Source: Falsirhodobacter sp. alg1
Lineage (GTDB): Bacteria > Pseudomonadota > Alphaproteobacteria > Rhodobacterales > Rhodobacteraceae
Assembly: GCF_000739715.2 (NCBI RefSeq)
Contig: NZ_BBJC02000005.1
Span: 241,421 to 305,420, forward strand
Length of the DNA: 64,000 bases
Direction: 5' to 3'
The position numbers were made by a program, and so were the translations under genes. How positions within the stretch are numbered: the stretch's first letter is position 1; every line of letters starts with the position of its first letter. Positions 42,164 through 52,070 of the stretch are shown here, in pieces. The notes beneath the pieces are model-generated. The model did no database searches. It had not been told where the DNA came from and worked only from the letters and a program-made list of their open reading frames with translations.

Positions 42164-42634
42164 ATGATCCCGACCGCCACCACCGTCATCCGTCAGGCCG
42201 CAGGCCCTTTTGCCGCCGAGGTTGTTCTGGATTACGAGGGACGCCTGCTGCGCCGCAAACGTCTGACGGCAGGGGTAGAGAATTTCATGGTCGATCTGGC
42301 CGCCGTGACCAGTCTGGACGAAGGCGATGCCCTGCCCCTCTCCAACGGACGGTTGATCCGTGTCCGCGCGGCCCCGGAACCGGTATTGATCGTTCGTGGC
42401 CCCCTACCCCGACTGGCCTGGCACATCGGAAACCGCCACACCCCATGCCAGATCATGGAGGACCATCTGGTCATTCGTCAGGATCATGTTCTGGAGGCGA
42501 TGCTGCACCAGTTGGGCGCCGAGGTGGAACACAAGACGCAGCCATTCCATCCCGAAGGTGGCGCCTATGGGCATGGCCGGACCTTTGGCCACACGCACGG
42601 ACCTGCGGATTTCGCGCATCAGCATGACAGCTGA
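42164..42634 (+). CDS. ureE: Urease accessory protein UreE
   Basis: 156 residues. The N-terminal peptide-binding domain is followed by the metal-binding domain with GNRHTPCQI (residues 89-97) and a histidine-rich tail from residue 128 (FHPEGGAYGHGRTFGHTH and HQH) that stores or delivers Ni2+. UreE hands nickel to UreG. The start lies 9 bp after ureC, and its 3' end overlaps ureF by 11 bp. Confidence 0.96.
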   Translation: MIPTATTVIRQAAGPFAAEVVLDYEGRLLRRKRLTAGVENFMVDLAAVTSLDEGDALPLSNGRLIRVRAAPEPVLIVRGPLPRLAWHIGNRHTPCQIMEDHLVIRQDHVLEAMLHQLGAEVEHKTQPFHPEGGAYGHGRTFGHTHGPADFAHQHDS

Positions 42635-43259
42635 AACGGCCCGTTTGCAGCTGGCACAATATCTGTCGCCAGCCTTTCCTACCGGTGGCTTCGCCTGGTC
42701 GCAGGGGCTGGAATGGGCGATGGATCAGGGTGTTGTAACGCGAGGCAGCTTTCCGGACTGGCTGGCCGACGTGCTGGAATATGGCAGTCTCTGGACAGAT
42801 GCCGTTCTACTGTCCCTATCCTTGCGCGATAATGCCGATCATGTGCTGCTGGATGATCTGGCGCGGGCTGCTTGCCTGTCGTCGCAGCGTTTGTCGGAAA
42901 CGGTCGAGCAGGGGACTGCCTTTGCGGCAAACATGACGGTGCTTGGCCTGCACTCCCCCCCCATGGTGTTGCCCGTCGCATTTGGCCGGGCCTGTTGTTC
43001 CATGCCGTTGCCAGCCTCAGAAATCATCGCCCAATTCTTGCAGGCACAAATTGCGGCGCTGGCATCTGCTGCCGTACGCTTCATGCCCCTTGGACCTCAG
43101 GATGGTCAGCGCATATTGGCCGGCCTGCACCCAACCCTGCTTGCAACAGCCGCGCGCGCGGCAACAGCAACCGAGGCGGATCTTGCGACTGCTGCATGGG
43201 GCGCTGATATTGCCGCGCTTTCACACGAAACAATGACCGTCAGGATATTCAGATCATGA
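42624..43259 (+). CDS. ureF: Urease accessory protein UreF
   Basis: 211 residues from the ATG at 42624, inside the end of ureE; this start gives the family N-terminus ([21 protein letters not shown]). All-helical protein that bridges UreD and UreG on apo-urease and gates the GTPase. The usual SPTFPVGGFSYSHGLE-like stretch is preserved. Its stop overlaps the ureG start. Confidence 0.95.
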   Translation: MTAETARLQLAQYLSPAFPTGGFAWSQGLEWAMDQGVVTRGSFPDWLADVLEYGSLWTDAVLLSLSLRDNADHVLLDDLARAACLSSQRLSETVEQGTAFAANMTVLGLHSPPMVLPVAFGRACCSMPLPASEIIAQFLQAQIAALASAAVRFMPLGPQDGQRILAGLHPTLLATAARAATATEADLATAAWGADIAALSHETMTVRIFRS

Positions 43260-43873
43260 GCATGAACGGACCTCTTCGCGTTGGCATCGGTGGCCCTGTC
43301 GGGGCCGGAAAAACCACCCTGACCGAGCATCTGGCCCGCGCGCTTGCCCATCGGCTGTCGATGGCCGTCATTACGAATGACATTTACACCCGTGAAGATG
43401 CCGAGGCGTTGATGCGCGCCCAGGTTCTGCCTGCCGAACGCATTCGCGGCGTTGAAACCGGTGGCTGCCCCCATACAGCCATCCGGGAGGATGCGAGCAT
43501 CAACCTTGCGGCGATTGCAGAACTGAATGTCGCCTTTCCGGAGCTGGATCTGGTTCTGATTGAATCCGGCGGTGACAATCTTGCCGCGACCTTCAGCCCC
43601 GAACTGGCGGATCTGACGATTTACGTCATCGATACTGCCGCCGGGCAGGATATTCCCCGCAAACGTGGTCCGGGGCTGGCACGATCCGATCTGCTGGTCG
43701 TCAACAAGGTGGATCTGGCACCCCATGTCGGCGTGGATGTGGAAATGCTCGAATCCGATGCACATAAGGCGCGTGGTGCCCGTCCGGTGGTCATGACCTC
43801 ACTCCGCACCGGCAAAGGTATCGAAGAAATCGTCAGTTTTCTTGTTACCGAAGGCGGATTATCCCTTTCGTGA
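43256..43873 (+). CDS. ureG: Urease accessory GTPase UreG
   Basis: 205 residues. P-loop [13 protein letters not shown], the nickel-binding GCPH motif ([16 protein letters not shown]), Walker B-like [11 protein letters not shown] and the guanine-specificity NKVD are intact. It couples GTP hydrolysis to nickel insertion. Last gene of the urease operon; the 204-bp gap that follows carries the control region of urtABCDE. Confidence 0.97.
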   Translation: MSMNGPLRVGIGGPVGAGKTTLTEHLARALAHRLSMAVITNDIYTREDAEALMRAQVLPAERIRGVETGGCPHTAIREDASINLAAIAELNVAFPELDLVLIESGGDNLAATFSPELADLTIYVIDTAAGQDIPRKRGPGLARSDLLVVNKVDLAPHVGVDVEMLESDAHKARGARPVVMTSLRTGKGIEEIVSFLVTEGGLSLS

Positions 43874-43916
43874 TAAAAATACGCATATAATATAGGCACA
43901 CACCGGAATTACAGCT

Positions 43917-43933
43917 TATATGATAATCATATA
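43917..43933. promoter_or_regulatory. Perfect 17-bp palindrome upstream of urtA
   Basis: TATATGATAATCATATA has 8-bp arms around a single central base. It lies about 145 bp before urtA in an AT-rich stretch that includes TATAAT at 43886-43891. A strong operator candidate; the regulator is unknown. Confidence 0.55.
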
Positions 43934-44004
43934 CATTCAGGTTATTCTCTAAAACTGCCTTGATACTGTTCACCCTCACAGAACCGTCATTTCCTGTGTA
44001 CCGC

Positions 44005-44077
44005 GAAGACCGCCCCTCAGGACGGAGCTTCACCAAGACAACAGGGACACCGGTGCAAAGCCGGATCAGGAGGGTGA
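44005..44077 (+). other. Hairpin-capable urtA mRNA leader
   Basis: This GC-rich leader segment can form a stem from CCGCCC and GGACGG near 44010-44025 and another from CCGG...CCGG near 44050-44064, just before the AGGAGGG ribosome site. I could not match it to a known riboswitch class, so a regulatory RNA role is only a possibility. Confidence 0.25.
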
Positions 44078-45361
44078 ATGAAACATCTGACAAAGATGCT
44101 GCTGCTGACCAGCGCCATCACGTTTACGAATACCGCATGGGCCCAGGAGGGAGAGCCGATCAAGATCGGTGTTCTGCACTCTCTTTCAGGAACGATGGCC
44201 ATTTCGGAAACGACGCTGAAGGATACGGTCCTGATGCTGGTGGAGCAGCAGAATGCGAAAGGCGGGCTTCTGGGCCGCCCGCTGGAGGCTGTCGTGGTGG
44301 ATCCCGCCTCGGACTGGCCGCTGTTTGCCGAAAAGGCGCGGGAACTGCTGACGGTATCCGATGTCGATGCAATCTTTGGCTGCTGGACAAGTGTTTCGCG
44401 GAAATCCGTCCTGCCGGTGATCGAAGAGCTGGACGGCCTGCTGTTCTATCCTGTGCAATACGAGGGCGAAGAGTCTTCTAGGAACGTGATCTATACCGGT
44501 GCCGCACCGAACCAGCAGGCCATCCCTGCTGTGGATTACATGGCGGATGAACTCGGCGTTGAAAAATGGGCGCTTCTTGGCACCGATTACGTTTACCCGC
44601 GGACAACGAACAACATCCTTGAAAGCTACCTGAAGGAAAAAGGTGTGGCCGAAGGCGACATCTTTGTGAATTACACACCATTCGGCCATTCGGATTGGTC
44701 CAAGATCGTTGCCGACGTGGTAGCGCTTGGGGCTGACGGCAAAAAGGTAGGTGTCGTTTCCACCATCAACGGCGATGCCAATGTCGGCTTCTACAAGGAA
44801 CTGGCGGCTGCTGGCGTATCGGCCGATGACATTCCCGTCATGGCGTTTTCGGTCGGTGAAGAAGAACTTTCGGGGCTGGATACCGCGAACCTTGTAGGGC
44901 ATCTGGCCGCCTGGAACTATTTTGAAAGCGCCGATACCCCCGAAAACGAGGCGTTCATCGAACAATGGCATGAGTTCACCGGCGACGAAAACCGCGTGAC
45001 CAATGACCCGATGGAAGCGACGATGATCGGGTTCAACGCCTGGGTTCAGGCCGTGGAGGCGGCGGGGACTACGGATGTCGATTCCGTACTGGACGCAATC
45101 GTCGGCGTCGAGGTTCCGAATCTGACCGGCGGCACGGCCACCGTCCTGCCGAACCACCACCTGACCAAACCTGTTCTGATCGGCGAGATCCGTGATGACG
45201 GCCAATTCGATATCGTAAGCCAGACCGAACCCGTTGCGGGCGATGCCTGGACCGATTTCCTGCCGGAATCCGCCGTGCTCGATTCAGATTGGGCCTCCAA
45301 GGATTGCGGCATGTACAACACGGACACGCAAAGCTGCGTACAACAGCAATCCAACTACTGA
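44078..45361 (+). CDS. urtA: Urea ABC transporter substrate-binding protein UrtA
   Basis: 427 residues with AGGAGGG directly upstream of the ATG. The signal peptide ends at NTAWA|Q. The mature protein starts EGEPIKIGVLHSLSGTMAISE, characteristic of UrtA/AmiC-like binders, and contains FGCWTSVSRKSVLPVIEE and LLFYPVQYEGEESS, hallmarks of the urea/short-amide branch. It captures urea in the periplasm. A GC hairpin follows the stop codon. First gene of urtABCDE, co-directional with the urease operon. Confidence 0.95.
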   Translation: MKHLTKMLLLTSAITFTNTAWAQEGEPIKIGVLHSLSGTMAISETTLKDTVLMLVEQQNAKGGLLGRPLEAVVVDPASDWPLFAEKARELLTVSDVDAIFGCWTSVSRKSVLPVIEELDGLLFYPVQYEGEESSRNVIYTGAAPNQQAIPAVDYMADELGVEKWALLGTDYVYPRTTNNILESYLKEKGVAEGDIFVNYTPFGHSDWSKIVADVVALGADGKKVGVVSTINGDANVGFYKELAAAGVSADDIPVMAFSVGEEELSGLDTANLVGHLAAWNYFESADTPENEAFIEQWHEFTGDENRVTNDPMEATMIGFNAWVQAVEAAGTTDVDSVLDAIVGVEVPNLTGGTATVLPNHHLTKPVLIGEIRDDGQFDIVSQTEPVAGDAWTDFLPESAVLDSDWASKDCGMYNTDTQSCVQQQSNY

Positions 45362-45374
45362 TTGCCTGCATCGG

Positions 45375-45391
45375 GGGGCGGCCAACGCCCC
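45375..45391. other. Stem-loop between urtA and urtB
   Basis: GGGGCG / CGCCCC with a 5-base loop sits 14 bp after the urtA stop codon. It is the third binding-protein gene in this window followed by such a hairpin and may stabilise urtA mRNA. Confidence 0.5.
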
Positions 45392-45417
45392 TCGACGTTT
45401 CATACCGGAATATCATC

Positions 45418-47358
45418 GTGCCCCATCTGCCCCGCGTTCTGCGGCGCGCGCTAGTCGCTTGCGCTGTCGCCTACGGCCTATCGGCCCTGCCTGCCCTTGC
45501 AAACCCGCAGCTTCAGTCCGTGATCGCGGATAATCTGGACCAGATAGAGCGCCCGTCCCGCCTGACGGTAGAGCCGCTGGTCTCTGAAATTGCCGCAACC
45601 GGGCCGGAAGGCATGGCGCTGCTGACGGCATGGGCGGATCGCCGATTGGCACTAAGCGCCGACGGCCAGCTGCTGATCGTTGATGGCGATACCATTACCG
45701 ATGCGGCCACAGGTGATCCCGTAATGGATGCCGATCCCAAGATGCTCCGGCCCAATTCAGGCGTCCGCGGCGTGATTGAGGCTGCACTTGTGGTCAGCCA
45801 GATCGCTGCTGCCGATCCGGCGGTGCGTGCAGCTGCCCTTGATGCCATTGCCCGGCAGGGCAGCGCGGATCATCTTGCGGCCTTGCGGACGGCACCCACC
45901 GATCCGGACCCTATGCTGGCTGCACGCCGCGCACGGCTGGAACATTTGCTGACCATCCGCTACGGCACGGACCCCGCCACCCGGGTTGCTGCTATCGAGG
46001 CCATGTCCGGCGATGTCGATCTGGACGTCCGCGCGGCGCTGAACCCTGTTCTGTCCACCACGCGCATGGCGGCCATGGCCCCGCCCGAAGGTGCGAATAT
46101 CGCACGGGAATTGACCGTAGGTACAAGTGTCCTTCCGCGCGAGGCAGCCTATGATCTGTTGAAATCCCAGGGCGATGCCGAGCCGCTGCTGTCCGGCCCC
46201 GCGCAACGCGACGCGCTGGCCGCCCATATCGTTGACGGTCGGGTGGGTGGCGTTCCTGTCGCCGAGTTGAGGGATCCTGCCGCACGCGACCGTGCCTATG
46301 CCGCGCTGGAAGCAGAGGGTACGGTCGCACCCGCCGCCACTCAGGCCGAAGCCGATAGTGCAGTTGATGCCTATCGTTACTTCGATGTGTATACCGAGCC
46401 CTCCGCCGCCGTTACAGATGCCGCCGAAGAGGCGCAATCCCACGCACAAATGAAACTGGGGGCCATGCGAGGAGTGGACCTTGGTCTAGATGCCCTTTCG
46501 CTTGCCTCGATCTATTTTCTTGCCGCCATCGGCCTTGCCGTCACCTTCGGCGTGATGCGCGTGATCAATATGGCGCATGGTGAATTCATCATGATGGGGG
46601 CCTATACCGCCTATACCGTTCAAACCCTGATCCCGAACCGCACACTGTCATTGCTGGTGGCATTGCCATTGGCGTTCATCGTCACCGCGTTCGCAGGCAT
46701 CGTGCTTTACCGGCTGGTAATCCGTCACCTCGCCCATAGGCCGCTGGAAACGTTGCTGGCCACATTCGGTGTATCCATCGCCCTTCAGCAGTTGGCCAAG
46801 AACATCTTTGGTACCCAGGCGCGTCCGCTGACGGCACCTGCATGGCTGGAGGGGTCGATCACGATCAATGACGTCATCTCCATCAGTTCGATCCGCGTCG
46901 CGATCTTTGTGCTGGCCCTCGTGTTCCTCGCGCTCTTTCTGTTCATCATGAAGCGCACGCGTTTGGGGCTGGAGGTTCGGGCCGTGACCCAGAATCCCGG
47001 AATGGCCGCATCAATGGGGATCAACCCCGATCGCATCGCGATGATGACGTTCGGACTGGGCTCGGGTATTGCCGGTATCGCCGGTGTTGCAATCGGTCTG
47101 TTTGCCCAGGTTACGTCCGAATTGGGCCAGGGATATATCGTGCAAAGCTTCATGACCGTGGTCGTGGGCGGTGTGGGCAATATCTGGGGCACATTGGCAG
47201 GTGCCGCATTGATCGGTGGCCTTTCGAAGGTGATCGAGTTCGTGAACCCTGCAAATACCCTCGCAGCGCAAACCTTCATGATCCTGTTCATCATCATATT
47301 CATCCAGTTCCGGCCACGTGGGATTATCCCGCAAAAAGGCCGCGCGGCGGAAATGTAG
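45418..47358 (+). CDS. urtB: Urea ABC transporter permease UrtB
   Basis: 646 residues from the GTG at 45418 (GGAA 8 bases upstream), which gives a signal-like start (LRRALVACAVAYGLSALPALA). Residues about 30-345 are a long periplasmic, alanine-rich alpha-helical region with HEAT-like repeats (AADPAVRAAALDAIARQGSADHL region). The C-terminal 300 residues are a LivH-type permease (DLGLDALSLASIYFLAAIGL, FGVMRVINMAHGEFIM). The N-terminal extension is typical of UrtB proteins. Frames starting further upstream overlap urtA and lack similarity. Confidence 0.92.
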   Translation: MPHLPRVLRRALVACAVAYGLSALPALANPQLQSVIADNLDQIERPSRLTVEPLVSEIAATGPEGMALLTAWADRRLALSADGQLLIVDGDTITDAATGDPVMDADPKMLRPNSGVRGVIEAALVVSQIAAADPAVRAAALDAIARQGSADHLAALRTAPTDPDPMLAARRARLEHLLTIRYGTDPATRVAAIEAMSGDVDLDVRAALNPVLSTTRMAAMAPPEGANIARELTVGTSVLPREAAYDLLKSQGDAEPLLSGPAQRDALAAHIVDGRVGGVPVAELRDPAARDRAYAALEAEGTVAPAATQAEADSAVDAYRYFDVYTEPSAAVTDAAEEAQSHAQMKLGAMRGVDLGLDALSLASIYFLAAIGLAVTFGVMRVINMAHGEFIMMGAYTAYTVQTLIPNRTLSLLVALPLAFIVTAFAGIVLYRLVIRHLAHRPLETLLATFGVSIALQQLAKNIFGTQARPLTAPAWLEGSITINDVISISSIRVAIFVLALVFLALFLFIMKRTRLGLEVRAVTQNPGMAASMGINPDRIAMMTFGLGSGIAGIAGVAIGLFAQVTSELGQGYIVQSFMTVVVGGVGNIWGTLAGAALIGGLSKVIEFVNPANTLAAQTFMILFIIIFIQFRPRGIIPQKGRAAEM

Positions 47359-47361
47359 TCC

Positions 47362-48537
47362 ATGACCCGTAAACCCTTTTTCCTCCGCAGCCCTTCGGTA
47401 CTGGTCGTGCTGGCAATACTGGCAACCGGGACGGCGGCGATCACCCTGCTCAGCGCGGCATATGGCAGCGGCGTTGTTCCCACCTCTACAGTCAAGGTGT
47501 TGGGGATGACGCTATGCCTCGCCCTCGCGGCCCTCGCCACGGACCTTGTCTGGGGCTATCTGGGCATCCTGTCGTTGGGGCAAATGGCGTTCTTTGCACT
47601 TGGGGGATACATGATCGGCCAATGGTTGATGTACGCCCGTACCGAGACGATTGTCGCCGCAAACCTTGCCCAAGGGGCCATTCCACCCACGGCGCAGGAA
47701 CTGCAGGATGCCACCGCAAACCAGATATTCGGGGTGGTGGGAAGTGCCGATCTGCCGCTGGTCTGGAGCTTTGCCCATAGTCTGCCTATCCAGCTGCTGC
47801 TGGTCGTGGCAGTACCCGGCCTTTTGGCGCTTGTGTTCGGCTGGTTGGCTTTTCGCAGTCGCGTGAACGGGGTGTACCTGTCCATTCTTACCCAAGCGAT
47901 GACATTGGCACTGGCCCTCTGGCTGTTCCAGAACGACAGCGGGTTTCGCGGGAATAACGGACTGTCCGGCCTGCAGAACATTCCCGGTCTGGAGGACGTA
48001 GATCAGGCACGGCTGTCGGTCTGGTTCCTTTGGGCCTCGACCTTGGCACTCGGGGTCTTCTATACAATGGCTGCATGGATCGTATCGGCCAAATTCGGCA
48101 GCGTGATCCGCGCAATCCGCGATGATGAAACCCGCGTTCGGTTTCTGGGCTATCCAGTCGAAGGGTTCAAGCTGGTGGTATTCACCCTTGCCGCAATGAT
48201 CACGGCAATTGCCGGCGCTCTTTATTACCCGCAGGCGGGGATCATCAATCCGGCTGAACTGATGCCGATCGCTTCCATCTACCTTGCGGTCTGGGTGGCG
48301 ATCGGCGGGCGCGGGCGCCTTTATGGCGCGGTGATCGGGGCCATCGTCGTCTCGCTTTTGTCCAGCTGGTTTACGGGCGGGCGCGCGCCATCGCTACACC
48401 TGCCGGGCTATACGGTGAACTGGGTCGATTGGTGGCAGGTTGCCTTGGGGCTTTCGTTTGTACTGGTGACGCTGTTCGCCCCCAAGGGCATTGCCGGACT
48501 GGTAGACCTGATCGACCGCAAAGGAGATCGGACATGA
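47362..48537 (+). CDS. urtC: Urea ABC transporter permease UrtC
   Basis: 391 residues, LivM-type permease with about eight to ten membrane segments. Characteristic stretches: LATDLVWGYLGILSLGQMAFFALGG (split across TM2-3), NNGLSGLQ, and RAIRDDETRVRFLGYPVEGFK, the cytosolic coupling loop. It forms the channel with UrtB. It starts 3 bp after urtB and its stop overlaps the urtD start as ATGA. Confidence 0.95.
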   Translation: MTRKPFFLRSPSVLVVLAILATGTAAITLLSAAYGSGVVPTSTVKVLGMTLCLALAALATDLVWGYLGILSLGQMAFFALGGYMIGQWLMYARTETIVAANLAQGAIPPTAQELQDATANQIFGVVGSADLPLVWSFAHSLPIQLLLVVAVPGLLALVFGWLAFRSRVNGVYLSILTQAMTLALALWLFQNDSGFRGNNGLSGLQNIPGLEDVDQARLSVWFLWASTLALGVFYTMAAWIVSAKFGSVIRAIRDDETRVRFLGYPVEGFKLVVFTLAAMITAIAGALYYPQAGIINPAELMPIASIYLAVWVAIGGRGRLYGAVIGAIVVSLLSSWFTGGRAPSLHLPGYTVNWVDWWQVALGLSFVLVTLFAPKGIAGLVDLIDRKGDRT

Positions 48538-49274
48538 GCTCTCTACTTGAAGTACGGGGTGTGACGAAATCCTTTGACGGGTTTCGTGCGATCAACGACC
48601 TGTCATTCCAGATCGGCGGTGCCGAACTGCGGGCCGTCATTGGCCCGAACGGGGCCGGCAAGACCACATTTATGGATATCGTTACGGGCAAAACACGCCC
48701 GGATACGGGCGAAGTACTTTGGGGGGAACACTCCCGCAGCCTGCTGAGGATGAACGAAGCGCAGATTGCGCGCGCCGGTGTGGGCCGTAAATTCCAACGC
48801 CCGACCGTATTTGAAGATCAGACAGTATCCGACAATCTGGTTATGGCGCTGAAGGCTGCACGGGGGCCATTTGCGGTTCTGGGCTGGCGCCCGACAACCG
48901 CCTCCATCGCGCGGGTGGCGGAACTGGCCGATGAGGTGGGCCTCGGGTCCGCCCTGACCCGAACCGCCGGGGAGCTGAGCCATGGGCAGAAACAGTGGCT
49001 GGAGATCGGAATGCTGCTGGCACAGGAACCGCGCCTGTTGCTGGTCGATGAACCAGCGGCAGGAATGACCTTGGCCGAACGGGAGCTGACCACGACCCTG
49101 TTGCGCAGGCTTGCTGAAACCCGTGCGGTGGTGGTGGTGGAGCATGACATGGACTTTGTCCGCCGCCTGAACTGCCGTGTGACGGTGCTGCACCAGGGTG
49201 CGGTGCTGGCCGAAGGGTCGTTGGACCATGTGACCCGCGATCAGCAGGTCATCGACGTATATCTGGGGCGCTGA
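48534..49274 (+). CDS. urtD: Urea ABC transporter ATP-binding protein UrtD
   Basis: 246 residues from the ATG at 48534 with GGAG upstream. LivG-type ATPase: Walker A GPNGAGKTT, signature LSHGQKQWLEIGM (the LSHGQ form is typical of UrtD), Walker B LLLVDEPAAGMT, and the switch histidine VVVEHDMDF. Energises urea uptake together with UrtE. Confidence 0.96.
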   Translation: MSSLLEVRGVTKSFDGFRAINDLSFQIGGAELRAVIGPNGAGKTTFMDIVTGKTRPDTGEVLWGEHSRSLLRMNEAQIARAGVGRKFQRPTVFEDQTVSDNLVMALKAARGPFAVLGWRPTTASIARVAELADEVGLGSALTRTAGELSHGQKQWLEIGMLLAQEPRLLLVDEPAAGMTLAERELTTTLLRRLAETRAVVVVEHDMDFVRRLNCRVTVLHQGAVLAEGSLDHVTRDQQVIDVYLGR

Positions 49275-49277
49275 ACC

Positions 49278-49985
49278 ATGCTGGACGCAAAGAACCTGAC
49301 GCTGCACTACGGACAAAGCCAAATTCTTCACGGGATCGACATTACTGCCACCGCTGGCACCGTTACCTGCGTGATGGGCAATAACGGGGTGGGAAAAACC
49401 TCGTTGATGAACCTCCTCGCCGGGCGGCACCCACGATCTGGCGGCACGGTCACATTGGATGGCCGGGAATTGGGGCGGATCAATGCGCAGTCCATGGCGC
49501 AGGCAGGCATCGGCTATGTCCCGCAGGGGAGGGCAATTTTCCCGATGCTGACAGTCCGGGAAAACATGGAAACGGGTTTCGCCTGCCTTCCGCGCGCCGA
49601 ACGCCGTATTCCCGATGCGATCTTTGACAGCTTTCCCGTTCTGGCGGAAATGGCACACCGGCGTGGGGGCGATCTATCGGGCGGTCAACAGCAACAGCTT
49701 GCGATTGCACGGGCGCTGATTACCAAACCGCGCATCCTGCTGCTGGACGAACCCACCGAAGGTATCCAGCCCAATATCATTGCGCAGATCGGGCGGGTCA
49801 TCGCCGATCTGCGCGATCAAGGTGAGATGGCGATTGTACTGGTAGAGCAGTTTTTCGATTTCGCCTGGGATCTGGGGGATAGTTTTCTGGTTCTGGAGCG
49901 TGGGCGGGCCGTTATGCAAGGGCCGAAGGCGGGGTTGAAGCGTGAGGATCTGCATGCACGGCTGGCGGGCCATACCGTGGCCTGA
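49278..49985 (+). CDS. urtE: Urea ABC transporter ATP-binding protein UrtE
   Basis: 235 residues. LivF-type ATPase: Walker A GNNGVGKTS, signature LSGGQQQQLAIARAL, Walker B ILLLDEPTEGIQPN, switch region VLVEQFFDF, which has Gln in place of the usual His region as in other UrtE/LivF proteins. Last gene of the urea transporter operon; 98 bp of AT-rich sequence follow before kdgD. Confidence 0.96.
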   Translation: MLDAKNLTLHYGQSQILHGIDITATAGTVTCVMGNNGVGKTSLMNLLAGRHPRSGGTVTLDGRELGRINAQSMAQAGIGYVPQGRAIFPMLTVRENMETGFACLPRAERRIPDAIFDSFPVLAEMAHRRGGDLSGGQQQQLAIARALITKPRILLLDEPTEGIQPNIIAQIGRVIADLRDQGEMAIVLVEQFFDFAWDLGDSFLVLERGRAVMQGPKAGLKREDLHARLAGHTVA

Positions 49986-50068
49986 TACCGACAGCAGATA
50001 TCACCAACTCATACGACAACTATTGACTTTCATATTATGTATTGATTAGCTCGCGGCAATCACACTGA

Positions 50069-51001
<933 letters not shown>

Positions 51002-51149
51002 CTTCGGGGGAAACACTGCCAAACCGCTGTTTTGCAGCAGCGCCCTCTTGACCAGATGCCTTTTGGTGCAGACTAGTAGCCGAGATTGCGGGCCATGGGG
51101 TGGACATTGTCCGCGCAGCGTTGAATGAATTTGCCATGGAGGAAAACAG

Positions 51150-52013
51150 ATGACCATGATCCGCACGTTTACCGGGGAAAAGCCCGCGACCAAGCTGCCA
51201 AAGGGTACGATCGACTCGCATATGCATATGTATCTGGCCGGCTTTCCCGCAATTGCGGGCGGCCCACCCCTGCCCGCTGGCGATTTGCCGGGCCCTGATG
51301 AATATCGCAAGGTGATGGAATGGCTGGGCATCGACCGCGTGGTGATCACCCAAGGCAACGCCCATCAGGCCGATAATTCCAACGTGCTGGCGGCGCTGGC
51401 GGAAATGGGGGATATCGCACGCGGTGTGGCCGTTATCAATTCCACCACATCCGAGGCAGAAATTGCCCGCCTTGCCGATGCGGGCGTTGTCGGCACCCGT
51501 CTGATGGACCTGCCGGGCGGTGCCGTTGGCATGGACGAACTGGAGGCCGTTGACAGCCGTGCGGCAGATGCAAATTGGGTATCGGTCGTGCAATTTGATG
51601 GCAACAGGATCTGCGATCTGGAGCCGCGTCTTGCCAAGATGAAAAGCCGCTGGGTTCTTGACCACCATGGCAAATTCTTTGCCGGTGCGACCGAGGCTGA
51701 TGTCGCCGCAATGAAACGCCTGATTGATGGCGGAAATTGCTGGCTCAAATTCTGCGGCTGCTACGAATCCAGCTTGTCGGGTGCGCCCAATTTCGAAGAC
51801 ATCGGCAAGATTGCCCGCGATATGGCGGCACACGCACCAGAACGCATCATCTGGGGCACCAACTGGCCGCACAACGGCGCGAAAACCACCGAGGATTATC
51901 CGGATGATCGCGCCCTGACCGACACGGTTCTGTCTTGGCTGCCGTCAGATGAGGCGCGTCACAAAGTGCTGGTTGAGACACCCGAGGCTCTGTTCGGCTT
52001 TCCGCCCATGTGA
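51150..52013 (+). CDS. gli: D-galactarolactone isomerase (amidohydrolase superfamily)
   Basis: 287 residues with GGAGGA upstream of the ATG. The barrel opens with KLPKGTIDSHMHMYL and contains MEWLGIDRVVITQGNAHQADN, DHHGKFF and IIWGTNWPHNG, closely resembling the Agrobacterium D-galactarolactone isomerase as I remember it. That enzyme isomerises 1,5- and 1,4-lactones formed from uronates. Location between kdgD and udh supports the role. The cycloisomerase that usually completes the route is not seen in the window. Confidence 0.87.
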   Translation: MTMIRTFTGEKPATKLPKGTIDSHMHMYLAGFPAIAGGPPLPAGDLPGPDEYRKVMEWLGIDRVVITQGNAHQADNSNVLAALAEMGDIARGVAVINSTTSEAEIARLADAGVVGTRLMDLPGGAVGMDELEAVDSRAADANWVSVVQFDGNRICDLEPRLAKMKSRWVLDHHGKFFAGATEADVAAMKRLIDGGNCWLKFCGCYESSLSGAPNFEDIGKIARDMAAHAPERIIWGTNWPHNGAKTTEDYPDDRALTDTVLSWLPSDEARHKVLVETPEALFGFPPM

Positions 52014-52032
52014 ACCGCAACCAGTTGCATTG

Positions 52033-52061
52033 AAAAGCCGCCGGTAAATCCGGCGGCTTTT
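52033..52061. terminator. Bidirectional rho-independent terminator
   Basis: A perfect 12-bp stem AAAAGCCGCCGG / CCGGCGGCTTTT with a 5-base loop, giving a U-tract in both directions between convergent gli and udh. Confidence 0.93.
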
Positions 52062-52070
52062 GTCATTCCA

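Noticed and set aside
44005..44077. Guanidine (ykkC-type) or cobalamin riboswitch before urtA
   Set aside because: Hairpins are possible, but the conserved core sequences of these classes as I know them are not present; left as an unassigned leader.
44186..45205. 339-residue minus-strand open frame opposite urtA
   Set aside because: Shadow of a well-supported gene; low-complexity composition and no family features.
48603..49658. 351-residue minus-strand open frame across urtD and urtE
   Set aside because: It spans the junction of two clear ATPase genes on the other strand, so it cannot be an independent conserved gene.
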